A DNA stretch of 22,590 bases from Competibacteraceae bacterium UBA2792 (GTDB taxonomy: Bacteria > Pseudomonadota > Gammaproteobacteria > Competibacterales > Competibacteraceae), in the NCBI GenBank assembly GCA_002352125.1, contig DEHU01000004.1, positions 12,505-35,094 of the forward strand, written 5' to 3'. This document shows, piece by piece, positions 16,017 to 22,590 of this stretch. Position numbers and translations under genes: made by a program. Within the stretch, counting starts at the first letter, position 1. The number at the start of each line of letters is the position of its first letter. The notes under the pieces are model-generated. The model was given only the letters and a program-made list of their open reading frames with translations. It did no database searches and was not told where the DNA came from.

Positions 16017-17497
16017 CAACGGTGGCCCAGCCAGATTTCCAACCCGCCGTCCGGGTTGTCGCGATAGGCCCATTCTTCCCTTTCCCGACACGCCACGCGC
16101 GGACCGAACGGATTGACCGCGCCGACGAATAAGCCATGAGGCGTGGAAACCAAGCTGCGCAAGCCGTAATTGTAGGGATTGCCGAAGCCGCTGGTGGTCA
16201 CCGGTAACCAGTTTTCCCCATCGGCACTGCGGTACAAGTCGAAACCGGCTTGCCGTTCGATGATTTTTTCCAGACCGATTCGATCGACCGTGCGCCGGAA
16301 CCAAGCCGGCCAGCGTTCCCGGTCGGCGTAGGATAGCATCCGGCTCCAGTCCAGCGTGCCCAGATACAGCCAGCCTTCGTGGGCGGCCATCCGCCAGAAA
16401 TAACCATTGAATAAGTTATTGAATCCTGGGCGGAATCCGGATAGCGGTTGCTTGGAACCATCGGGCGTATCGCGCTGGGCGCCGACGATCAAATCCCAAT
16501 GCCCGTCGGGATGGAAGCGGATCAGTTCCGGCGCGGCGGGTCCGACCTTGTGTACGCTGTCGATACCGCCGTTTTGAATGCCGCCGCCGATGTAGAGCGC
16601 GCCCTTGAACTCCGCGAGGCTGACCACGCCTTGATTCAATGGACCGCGGTAAGCGCCCTCGGCGATGATCTGCTCCCAAGCGTAAGGAGGATCGCCCGCG
16701 GCGCGAGTGCGCCACACTTGGAAACCCCGCTTGAAGTTCATGGTGCCGGCATACAGATGATCGCCGAAACCGATCATCTCGAAGACGCCGGCATTGTCCG
16801 GATCGCCGAAACCGGGCGCGTTGACGGGCGTCCAATCGCCTCGGATCGGGTCGCGGCTTTCGTAGATGACCGCGATATCGGCGACGTTCGGGCTGCCGCC
16901 GGCCCGGCCGGTCGGCGCGGTGAACAGGCGGTCTTTGAACGGGGTCAGAGTGCGGATGCTGGTGGTGGGCAGTTCCAACAGGCCAGGCTTGGAGACCGGC
17001 GCGAAATGCTCGCCGTCCACGCTGCGCAGGACGTAAGCGCCGGGCCCCTCGGCCGATGCGTAGGTCGAGACGTACAAAGCCGGTTCCGGGTCCGACTCGC
17101 CCTGAAATACCGCCATGCCGCGATAGCCCATGTCCCGGGGAATGACGTTACCCTTCTCGCCGGTGATCAGCGGCGAACGATAAACCTCTCGCCATTCCCC
17201 ATCGGCTGGATGGTAGCGCCAAATCTGCGCCCGCATGTCCAGGTCGTACAGGTTGTCGGGACAATCCACTGGCCAGAACGCGAACTTGGTGGGAATCTTG
17301 GACACCTTCAGCATGCACAAATTGGCACGGGTGGTTCCGACGTACAAATAACCTTTATACCAAGCCATCGAATGCGGATAGGCGTTGTACGGGTCGCCGA
17401 AGCCGTGGGCGGCGATCCGGCGGAAGTGCTGGCCGGAAAGGCCTGGCGATGGATTGGGATCAAAAGGCTGCAAAGAGCGGCTGGGGTTCGCGATCAT
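16016..17497 (-). CDS. Beta-propeller-like repeat protein B, function unknown
   Basis: The 493-residue protein has no signal peptide or membrane segment. Repeats begin at about residue 31 with GFGDPYN followed by GYLYVGT, then QIWRYHPADGEWREV, MGYRGMAVFQG, GFGDPDN with HLYAGTMNFKRGFQVWRT, ALYIGG, WLYLGT, GFDLYRSADGENW and GFGNPYN with LFVGAVNPFG. This periodicity suggests a propeller of six or seven blades. It is a longer paralogue of the protein encoded at 10235-11521. The start at 17497 lies inside the end of the upstream hydrolase gene (38-bp overlap), and its stop overlaps the start of sulfotransferase 3, so it is firmly inside the operon. No Shine-Dalgarno is obvious. Similar GFGDP/LYAGT repeats occur in uncharacterised proteins, from general knowledge. 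No enzymatic residues are recognised. A scaffold, lectin-like or lyase-like propeller are all possible. Confidence 0.87.
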   Translation of the reverse strand: MIANPSRSLQPFDPNPSPGLSGQHFRRIAAHGFGDPYNAYPHSMAWYKGYLYVGTTRANLCMLKVSKIPTKFAFWPVDCPDNLYDLDMRAQIWRYHPADGEWREVYRSPLITGEKGNVIPRDMGYRGMAVFQGESDPEPALYVSTYASAEGPGAYVLRSVDGEHFAPVSKPGLLELPTTSIRTLTPFKDRLFTAPTGRAGGSPNVADIAVIYESRDPIRGDWTPVNAPGFGDPDNAGVFEMIGFGDHLYAGTMNFKRGFQVWRTRAAGDPPYAWEQIIAEGAYRGPLNQGVVSLAEFKGALYIGGGIQNGGIDSVHKVGPAAPELIRFHPDGHWDLIVGAQRDTPDGSKQPLSGFRPGFNNLFNGYFWRMAAHEGWLYLGTLDWSRMLSYADRERWPAWFRRTVDRIGLEKIIERQAGFDLYRSADGENWLPVTTSGFGNPYNYGLRSLVSTPHGLFVGAVNPFGPRVACREREEWAYRDNPDGGLEIWLGHR

Positions 17498-18413
17498 GGT
17501 CGATGCCGTCGATAATCTGTTCCAGGCGAATGGGAAGCCCAGTCTGCGCCGCCAGGAAGCGCAAGGTAGCGTGAGCCAATCGGCGCGGGCGGGTCAACGG
17601 GAAAAAATGCCCGGCGTGGCGGATCAGATGCAGGTCGTAATGGGGGCAAAGCCGTCGCAGCGCGCGAGCGGTGGGCATCACCGGAGAATTTTCGCCATAT
17701 AGCCCGAGTACGGGTAGCCGGATCTCTTGCAGGACTTGCGGAACCAAGCCGTCGGGCGCTTGCAAGTCCTGTTTGATCGATGTGACCTCTTGCAATCGCA
17801 GCCAGCGGTGGGCGCTGCCGTTTCTGCGGGCGCCGCCGGTCGAGGGCGGAAACAGCGGCAGCGGCAAAGCGCTTGCTTCGCCAGTTTGCGCTCGCGCCAT
17901 GGCGACGAGCAGTTCGTAGCCACCTTCCGGCTCGGAGTCGTTCAACTCGATGCCGGCGCGCCGCAGGATCGGGCGCCAGTGCGGCCAATCGCTCCAGTCG
18001 CGCAAGCGGTGATAAGGCTGCAAAGCGCGCAAGCGGGTGTCGGCCACGATGACGCTGCGGACCCGCTCCGGGTGGCGGTGGGCGAACAGCAGGGCGATGG
18101 CGCCGCCGAAACTGTGGCCGAGCAAGTGCACGCGTTCCAATCCGAGATGATCGAGCAGAGCGGCCAAATCGTCGGCCATCCGGGGAATCGAGTAGCCGGT
18201 GGCGGGCAGCTCGCTGCGGCCGTGCCCGCGAAGATCGTAGGCGGTGAGCCGGCACAGCCAAGACAGCGGCCGGACGATACCGAGATGCCAGAACCCCAAG
18301 CTGGCGGCCAGACCGTGCACCAACACCAGATCGCCACCAGGCGGCGTGTCGGTTCGGCTGGGAAACCGCAGATAGTTGAGGCTGACGGTGGGAAGCCGGG
18401 CGACCGGCATCAT
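17460..18413 (-). CDS. Alpha/beta-hydrolase, possible thioesterase or lipase
   Basis: The 317-residue protein starts at the ATG at 18413 or the adjacent ATG at 18410. GGAGG sits one base before the first and four before the second, so the second may be used. The start overlaps the stop of the phosphodiesterase gene (ATGA). Motifs are HGLAAS (oxyanion region), YDLRGHGRS, the nucleophile elbow GHSFGG (Ser101) and a C-terminal GHFFP (His269). The usual acid site after strand 7 reads GENSPVMP, with Ser243 where Asp is normal; Asp125 in VIVADTRL, after strand 6, could replace it. No signal peptide is seen, so it is cytosolic. Because the visible synthase lacks a thioesterase, this enzyme is a candidate for releasing its product (inference). 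Confidence 0.87.
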   Translation of the reverse strand: MMPVARLPTVSLNYLRFPSRTDTPPGGDLVLVHGLAASLGFWHLGIVRPLSWLCRLTAYDLRGHGRSELPATGYSIPRMADDLAALLDHLGLERVHLLGHSFGGAIALLFAHRHPERVRSVIVADTRLRALQPYHRLRDWSDWPHWRPILRRAGIELNDSEPEGGYELLVAMARAQTGEASALPLPLFPPSTGGARRNGSAHRWLRLQEVTSIKQDLQAPDGLVPQVLQEIRLPVLGLYGENSPVMPTARALRRLCPHYDLHLIRHAGHFFPLTRPRRLAHATLRFLAAQTGLPIRLEQIIDGIDHDREPQPLFAAF

Positions 18414-20011
18414 TCCTCCAGATAGCCTAGCATGGCCAATTGCGCCAGGATTTTGTCGCGATCTTCGGCGGGAATGGCGTCTTCCTGCACCGCACCGTCC
18501 TTGACCGGGCGCGTGGCGGGACCGGATCGCACCGGCCGGTCGCGCAGTTGCTCGGGGGTGAAGCAAGCGGCCATGATCCGGCCATCGAAATCGGTTGGGA
18601 TCGGTAAATCCAGGCTGTAGAGCAGGTCGGCCGCAATATCGGCGATAGGCAACGGCTCGTCGTGCCAGCCGGGCCGGATGCCGGGGCCACCGGCCAGAAC
18701 GATGCCATCGGGATGATGCGTTCCGACCGGATTGGGCCGGCCGACGACCGCAGGCTCCAAGTTGCGGATGGAAACGAACCCGTAATCGGCGAGAATCAAG
18801 GTCAAATCGGGCGCTTCGGCGCTGGCTTGACCGGAGAAAGCAATTTCGCGGGTCAAGATGTCGCGAATGACCGGCTCGCCGGTGATGGGGTCCCGGAGCG
18901 CATACAACTGTTCGATCAACCGGGCGCGGAAGGTAGCGTACTCGTTCGGGGCAATGCCGGGCTGACCGGGCTCTTGCGCGACGCGGATGCGAATGGCATT
19001 GCTGGATGGGGTAGGGCAGTAGGCGACTGTCTTGGTCCAATCCAGAAAGGCGAACGGACTGGCGGCCCGCCGCCGGGCGGCATCGGTGTCGGCGATGTCG
19101 TGATAGACCAGATATCCCAGTTCGGCCAGATAGCGGTTGATGCGAAGCACCCGGTTCGAGGCAGTGAAACCGTGGTCCGAGGCCATGAAAACCTGTGCGT
19201 CCGGGCCAGCCAGACGGACGAGCTCGGCGAGATAGCCATCCAGGCGGCGAAAGTAGCTCAGGCAGAGATCCCGCAGTTCGCAATAGATCTTGTCGGGGTT
19301 TGCTGGATGGAGGTCGGGATCGAGATAAGCCCAAGCTTGATGCTGAATCTTGTCGGTGCCGTCGAACATGATCGCCATGAGGTCGGGCGCATCTTCGACC
19401 AACAGCTTGCGCGCCACCTGAAACCAAAGTTCCTCGCGCGGCAGGTGGTAGCCGATCCAGGCGGCCAGATAGTCGCTATCCATCTCCTCGCCGATTTGGT
19501 TTTCCCGCTCGAAATCCCAAGCCAACTCTTTGGGATGGAAGCCGGGAATCGCTTGTAGCCGTTCGTATAGGGTTTCTGGCGTCATGTTGCGGCGCAAGTG
19601 TTTCCACGGCGTGAAACCGGGTATCAGGCTGCCGTCGAGTTTGGGCGGCGGGGCCATCATCGGAAAATTGAGCGAAACCACGCGCCTGTTCTGGCGACTG
19701 GCGATGCTCCAGATCGTCTCGCAGCGGATATCGCGAAGATCGTAGAGCGTGAAAAATACCTCGTGTTGGCGGTCGTCGACCCGCATGAAATCGTAGATGC
19801 CATGCTCGCCGGGATTCCGGCCGGTGACCAGCGTGGTCCAGGCTGGCGGCGTGAGCGGGTGCGGAGTCGAGCGCAGGGGTGCGCGAAAGCCCCGCGCCAT
19901 AAATTCCTTGAGAAACGGCATGACGATGCCTCGACCGGGCCGGTCGCGAGTCAAGTCGTCCAAGATGTGGAAGGTGGCACCATCCAGGCCGATAAATAGG
20001 GTTCGAGTCAC
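18410..20011 (-). CDS. Alkaline-phosphatase-superfamily phosphodiesterase/phosphatase
   Basis: The GTG at 20011 is preferred because GGAG lies six bases upstream (20018-20021); a TTG at 20023 would overlap that site. The 533-residue protein shows the metal-site pattern of type I phosphodiesterase/nucleotide pyrophosphatase enzymes: LFIGLDGATF (Asp10), TPPAWTTLVTG with Thr59 as likely nucleophile, FDGTDKIQH, ASDHGF and GTHHPDGI. These give the two-metal set of Asp and His ligands. No signal peptide is evident. Members hydrolyse phosphodiesters, phosphomonoesters or sulfate esters, and the sequence alone does not decide which. As the first gene of the minus-strand run, translationally coupled to a hydrolase and upstream of a propeller and sulfotransferases, it may process a phospho- or sulfo-lipid intermediate, or PAP released by sulfotransfer (inference). 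Confidence 0.9.
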   Translation of the reverse strand: MTRTLFIGLDGATFHILDDLTRDRPGRGIVMPFLKEFMARGFRAPLRSTPHPLTPPAWTTLVTGRNPGEHGIYDFMRVDDRQHEVFFTLYDLRDIRCETIWSIASRQNRRVVSLNFPMMAPPPKLDGSLIPGFTPWKHLRRNMTPETLYERLQAIPGFHPKELAWDFERENQIGEEMDSDYLAAWIGYHLPREELWFQVARKLLVEDAPDLMAIMFDGTDKIQHQAWAYLDPDLHPANPDKIYCELRDLCLSYFRRLDGYLAELVRLAGPDAQVFMASDHGFTASNRVLRINRYLAELGYLVYHDIADTDAARRRAASPFAFLDWTKTVAYCPTPSSNAIRIRVAQEPGQPGIAPNEYATFRARLIEQLYALRDPITGEPVIRDILTREIAFSGQASAEAPDLTLILADYGFVSIRNLEPAVVGRPNPVGTHHPDGIVLAGGPGIRPGWHDEPLPIADIAADLLYSLDLPIPTDFDGRIMAACFTPEQLRDRPVRSGPATRPVKDGAVQEDAIPAEDRDKILAQLAMLGYLEE

Positions 20012-20087
20012 GGCAGGCTCCAAAAGAGTCGGTGGCTATAGGTTGGCGGACGGGCGCGGTCAGGCGGAATCATCGAGCCGTACTTTA

Positions 20088-20114
20088 ATGATACAATTAC
20101 AATAACGTTGGCAA
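20088..20114 (-). promoter_or_regulatory. Candidate sigma-70-like promoter for the minus-strand run
   Basis: Reading the minus strand, TTGCCA (20114-20109) is followed after 15 bases by TATCAT (20093-20088), each one base from consensus. The spacer is shorter than the ideal 17. The stretch is markedly AT-rich against its surroundings and would give a leader of about 70 bases before the GTG at 20011. Confidence 0.35.
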
Positions 20115-20125
20115 AATATATTTAA

Positions 20126-20147
20126 ATGTTGCCTGAACGAGCAACAT
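20126..20147. repeat. Seven-base inverted repeat next to the candidate promoter
   Basis: ATGTTGC (20126-20132) and GCAACAT (20141-20147) are perfect inverted arms around an eight-base spacer. The element lies just upstream of the -35 of the candidate minus-strand promoter, a typical place for an activator or repressor site. It could instead be a hairpin at the 5' end of a plus-strand leader. Confidence 0.4.
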
Positions 20148-20448
20148 CGACGGTATCCTGCAAGGGGCGCGCTCGCAATGGCCGCGCCGTCGAGAATACA
20201 AGCGCATGACTCAAGACCAAGCGAAAACGCGCGAGGTTCCGGCGAATCGAAGCGATAAATTTATCGCGAGTGAAGCTGCCGCGAAAATACCGGCGGACCG
20301 GTGTGGGTATTTTCCAGAAATCAAGTTAATGATTTTTCGCAGAAAAAATGTCGCCGGGGCTGCTGTCCCCTCCGCGTCATGTCGCGGCAGGTACGGCGAA
20401 CAGGAGCGAACCGCTGTCGTCCAATACCGGTGAGGAGCGTGTCAGCGC
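20148..20448. other. Intergenic region upstream of trhA, no convincing gene
   Basis: Together with 20012-20147 this forms a gap of over 400 bases between divergent genes. It holds a 75-codon frame (20206-20433) starting ATGACTCAAGACC with no Shine-Dalgarno. That frame has a late basic, low-complexity composition and overlaps a possible structured leader at 20351-20399. I do not treat it as a gene. No clear plus-strand promoter was found, though TATTTT and TTAATG stretches occur at about 20310-20335. Confidence 0.5.
20351..20399 (+). promoter_or_regulatory. Possible structured RNA leader (three-way-junction-like) before trhA
   Basis: A six-base outer stem TCGCCG (20351-20356)/CGGCGA (20394-20399) encloses two hairpins: GGG (20357-20359) with CCC (20667 would be out of range, the paired bases are 20067+300, that is 20367-20369), and CCGCG (20372-20376) with CGCGG (20383-20387). 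The layout lies 50 bases before the trhA start on the same strand. It does not match a riboswitch consensus I recognise, and in GC-rich DNA short stems arise by chance. Confidence 0.3.
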
Positions 20449-21066
20449 GTGTATAAAGGCGAACGTTTCAACAGTATCAGTCACCTGGTCGGTGCGGTGG
20501 CGGCGCTAGCCGGTTTGGTGGTCGTAGTGGTCGCCGCCGCGCGGCAGGGCGATCCCTGGAAAATCGTCAGCTTCAGCATCTACGGGGCGACGCTGTTTTT
20601 TCTTTATACCGTTTCCACCCTTTATCACAGCTTGCGCGGCAAAGCGAAGCAGTTTTTTCGCAAGCTCGACCATTACTCGATTTATTTTCTGATCGCCGGT
20701 ACGTATACCCCGTTTACGCTGGTTACCCTGCGCGGTGGCTGGGGCTGGACGATATTCGGGGTGATCTGGGGCCTGACCGTTTTGGGGATTTTCGTGGAAT
20801 CCTTGCCCCAAGGAGGAAATCGCAGTTGGTCGGTGCTGGTTTACGTCTCGATGGGTTGGTTGGTGTTGGTGGCGCTCAAACCGCTGCTCGCAGCGTTGCC
20901 GATAGCGGGGTTTTGGTGGCTACTGGTGGGCGGATGTTTTTATACGGGTGGTTTGGTGTTTTACTTTCTGGACGAAAAAGTGCGTCATTTTCATGGGGTT
21001 TGGCATTTGTTCGTTTTGGCCGGTAGCGTTTGTCATTATTTGACCATCCTGTTTTTCGTGGCTTGA
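20449..21066 (+). CDS. trhA: TrhA/hemolysin III family membrane protein
   Basis: The 205-residue protein starts at a GTG with GAGGAG (20432-20437) eleven bases upstream. It has about seven hydrophobic segments and the family landmarks: an N-terminal GERFNSISHLVG, LYHSL (His60), KLDHYSIYFLIAGTYTP (Asp74, His75) and a final HGVWHLFVLAGSVCHY (His182, His186, His196). These His and Asp residues form the presumed metal site of the PAQR/HlyIII fold. TrhA proteins are inner-membrane proteins tied to membrane fluidity homeostasis in E. coli; the hemolysin name is historical. Length and motifs are normal for the family. It appears unrelated to the accessory locus and marks a return to core chromosome. 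A lipid-related role would fit with unusual membrane lipids, but that is speculation. Confidence 0.93.
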   Translation: MYKGERFNSISHLVGAVAALAGLVVVVVAAARQGDPWKIVSFSIYGATLFFLYTVSTLYHSLRGKAKQFFRKLDHYSIYFLIAGTYTPFTLVTLRGGWGWTIFGVIWGLTVLGIFVESLPQGGNRSWSVLVYVSMGWLVLVALKPLLAALPIAGFWWLLVGGCFYTGGLVFYFLDEKVRHFHGVWHLFVLAGSVCHYLTILFFVA

Positions 21067-21161
21067 ACGCGGCTGAATTCTCGGGAGCTCGATTTGGGCT
21101 ATCATTGTTTTTAAGTTTTTGATTTGGCCGAAAAGATAAACCTCGCTAAGAGGAGTTTGCC

Positions 21162-22175
21162 ATGCCGCTACCTGTCTTGCCCCGTCCCACTTTACGGCTG
21201 TCAACGTCGAGCTGGCTCAAAAAGCCGGTCATCACCATCGCTATCCTGGCTGGACTGTTGATCTGGCTCAGCCTGTTCGTGGTCGAACCCACCGAAATGG
21301 CCGGTGTGCGCCGTTTCGGCGAGGTGACCACTCGCGAGCCGTATGGGCCAGGTATCCACCTCAAACTGCCGCTGGTCGATCAGGTAGATCATTTGCAGGT
21401 CTCGCTCGACATCCTGCGGGTGCAGGACATGACCATGTACACCGTGGATAACCAGTGGGTGAAAATCTCGATCGGCATGACTTACCGCATCCCGCCGATG
21501 GCGGTGTTCCGCCTGCTCTACCAGGTGGGGCGTTTTGGCAACTTCAGCATCCGCGAGAACGTGGAGCCGATCATCGCCGACCGCGCTATGCGGGTGTTCG
21601 CCCGCCGCAACACCATCAAGATTTCCGAGGAGCGCGAAGCCATCGCCAACGAAATTCGTCAGTCGGTGACGGCGCGGCTAGCGGAACTGTTCGGCCTGGA
21701 AGTGTTGGATCTGCAAATCGCCAAGATCGAGTACAGCCCGACCTTCGTGGCGAGCGTGGAGGCGGCGGTAAAGGCCAAAAACGACGCCGTGGCGGCCGAA
21801 AACACGGTCAATCGCATTCGCTTCGAGGCGGAACAGGTACGGGTGCGTGCCCAGGGCGAAGCCGACGCGTTGGCGATCCAGGCGGAAGGACAGAAACGGT
21901 CGGCGATTATCCGCGCCCAGGGTGAAGCGGAAGCGGTGCGGATCGTCGGTGAGGCGCAAGCGGCCAGCTTGCAAGCGCGTGGCGCGGCGGTTGCCGCTCA
22001 TCCGGATATCGTGCAACTGGTGGCGACGGATCGCTGGAACGGGGTGTTGCCGTTGACGGTGCTGAGCGAGCGTGGCGCCATCCCTTTTTTGAACCTTAAT
22101 CTGTCGCCGGTTGCAGCCAAGGCGCCCGAGTCCAGCGCGACGGCCTCGGTGCCGATAACGGGCAAGGCGCCATGA
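21162..22175 (+). CDS. SPFH/Band 7 (prohibitin, HflC-like) membrane protein
   Basis: The ATG at 21162 has AGGAG (21151-21155) six bases upstream. The 337-residue protein has one N-terminal membrane segment (about 22-42), then an SPFH domain (45-205: FVVEPTEMAGVRRFGEV, GPGIHLKLPLVDQVDHLQV, YTVDNQWVKISIGMTYRI). A long Ala/Glu/Gln-rich coiled coil (about 210-290, with repeated AQGEA and AEGQK units) and a short Pro/Ala tail follow. Such proteins form large membrane-bound oligomers that organise membrane microdomains or regulate proteases such as FtsH. The tail and the lack of a paired HflK gene argue against simple HflC identity, so no symbol is given. It lies between trhA and a DUF350 gene, all membrane-related and on the same strand, with 95 and 197 bp gaps. 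Confidence 0.92.
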   Translation: MPLPVLPRPTLRLSTSSWLKKPVITIAILAGLLIWLSLFVVEPTEMAGVRRFGEVTTREPYGPGIHLKLPLVDQVDHLQVSLDILRVQDMTMYTVDNQWVKISIGMTYRIPPMAVFRLLYQVGRFGNFSIRENVEPIIADRAMRVFARRNTIKISEEREAIANEIRQSVTARLAELFGLEVLDLQIAKIEYSPTFVASVEAAVKAKNDAVAAENTVNRIRFEAEQVRVRAQGEADALAIQAEGQKRSAIIRAQGEAEAVRIVGEAQAASLQARGAAVAAHPDIVQLVATDRWNGVLPLTVLSERGAIPFLNLNLSPVAAKAPESSATASVPITGKAP

Positions 22176-22266
22176 TGGTTGGAACGCGCATAAGGCTATC
22201 CATTGCCCGAAAAAATAAGTGGCAAGCGAAACTTGCGCGGAATTGAAGCGGCGAGGACGACATGCC

Positions 22267-22287
22267 GCACCCGCCCTCTTCGGGTGC
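22267..22287 (+). terminator. Possible weak intrinsic terminator after the SPFH gene
   Basis: A perfect seven-base stem, GCACCCG (22267-22273) with CGGGTGC (22281-22287), closes a seven-base loop and is followed by only three T residues. It lies 92 bases past the SPFH stop. The weak T-run makes efficient termination doubtful. Confidence 0.4.
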
Positions 22288-22372
22288 TTTGGAGGGAAAG
22301 AGGCTGATTCGTGGGGCAACCGGTTTGGGCTATCCTTTGCCGATATCCGGTCCGAACCGAAGGAAAACTTTC

Positions 22373-22590
22373 ATGCTGACCCAATCCCTGGCTGGCCTGC
22401 CCGCGTTTCTGTCCTATTTCGCCGCCGCGATCGGCCTGTTCGCGTTGTTTTTGTTCGCGTACATCCTCATCACGCCCTACCGCGAAATCGCCTTGATCCG
22501 GGAGGGCAACGCAGCGGCGGCGGCCAGCCTGAGCGGCGCCATTCTCGGCTTCGTCCTGCCGCTGGCGAGCGCCATCGCCCACAGCGTCGG
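22373..22590 (+). CDS. DUF350 (YjfL-like) membrane protein, 3'-truncated by window
   Basis: The ATG at 22373 follows AGGA (22361-22364) at an eight-base spacing. The 72 visible codons encode a hydrophobic segment (AAAIGLFALFLFAYILITPY) followed by REIALIREGNAAAAASLSGA and a second hydrophobic segment GFVLPLASAIAHSV. The TPYREIALI-x-x-GN core and the ALGF/LPLASAI-x-HS pattern are those of DUF350 inner-membrane proteins, usually about 130 residues with four membrane segments in two repeats. Their function is unknown. In E. coli yjfL sits with membrane-stress-related genes, which fits the neighbouring SPFH gene. The frame is open at the right edge. Confidence 0.87.
   Translation, partial: MLTQSLAGLPAFLSYFAAAIGLFALFLFAYILITPYREIALIREGNAAAAASLSGAILGFVLPLASAIAHSV

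Noticed and set aside
16017..16304. Upstream extension of the sulfotransferase 3 frame
   Set aside because: It overlaps the conserved C-terminus of propeller B, and the family N-terminus begins at the ATG at 16016 or 16004.
10235..17497. Propeller proteins as arylsulfate sulfotransferases (ASST), which are also beta-propellers
   Set aside because: They have no signal peptide and none of the ASST motifs I know; the repeats are of the GFGDP/LYAGT kind instead.
18414..19427. Upstream extension of the alpha/beta hydrolase frame
   Set aside because: The extension reads antisense-like Arg-rich sequence lying wholly within the phosphodiesterase gene; the ATGs at 18413/18410 with GGAGG fit the hydrolase N-terminus.
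20206..20433. 75-codon open frame upstream of trhA
   Set aside because: No Shine-Dalgarno, no recognisable domain, odd basic C-terminal composition, and overlap with a possible structured leader; too weak to call a gene.
1..22590. CRISPR arrays, tRNA or rRNA genes, insertion sequences
   Set aside because: No regularly spaced repeats, transposase frames, cloverleaf-like segments or rRNA-like stretches were seen on either strand.

Overview
The window is GC-rich proteobacterial DNA, most likely from a gammaproteobacterium. That placement rests on the style of the TrhA/hemolysin III, SPFH and DUF350 genes at the right end and is only a judgement. Most of the window (1 to about 20,010) looks like one accessory locus for making, modifying and exporting a lipid-like polyketide. 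The right end (about 20,450-22,590) looks like ordinary chromosome with membrane-associated genes.

Left part, plus strand, one tight operon: a PfaA-like iterative synthase cut by the window edge (visible order AT-ACP-KR-DH), then a KS-AT protein with no carrier domain, then a large membrane protein. The last joins a PqqD-like N-terminus, an M50-protease-like membrane domain without its zinc motif, and an HlyD-type periplasmic adaptor. This resembles the secondary-lipid or heterocyst-glycolipid type of synthase more than a modular antibiotic PKS, and the adaptor suggests export of the product.

Middle and right part: a minus-strand gene run reads, in transcription order, alkaline-phosphatase-superfamily phosphodiesterase, alpha/beta hydrolase, beta-propeller-like protein, sulfotransferase, EF-hand esterase lipoprotein, sulfotransferase. 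The first four are joined by overlapping stop/start codons. Facing it are a third sulfotransferase (plus strand) and a divergent paralogue of the propeller protein. Thus two paralogous propeller genes each sit beside a sulfotransferase of one family. The esterase lipoprotein is visibly AT-richer than its neighbours and looks like a later arrival.

Working model (inference): the synthase builds a hydroxylated or unsaturated acyl chain, the hydrolase may release it, PAPS-dependent sulfotransferases sulfate it, the phosphodiesterase acts on a phospho- or sulfo-ester intermediate or on PAP, and the HlyD fusion exports it. The propeller proteins have no assignable function and are the most novel component. 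Other notable points are an exact-length, in-frame 87-bp tandem duplication of the 3' end of one sulfotransferase gene, and a compact three-way-junction-like sequence in the leader of the TrhA gene.
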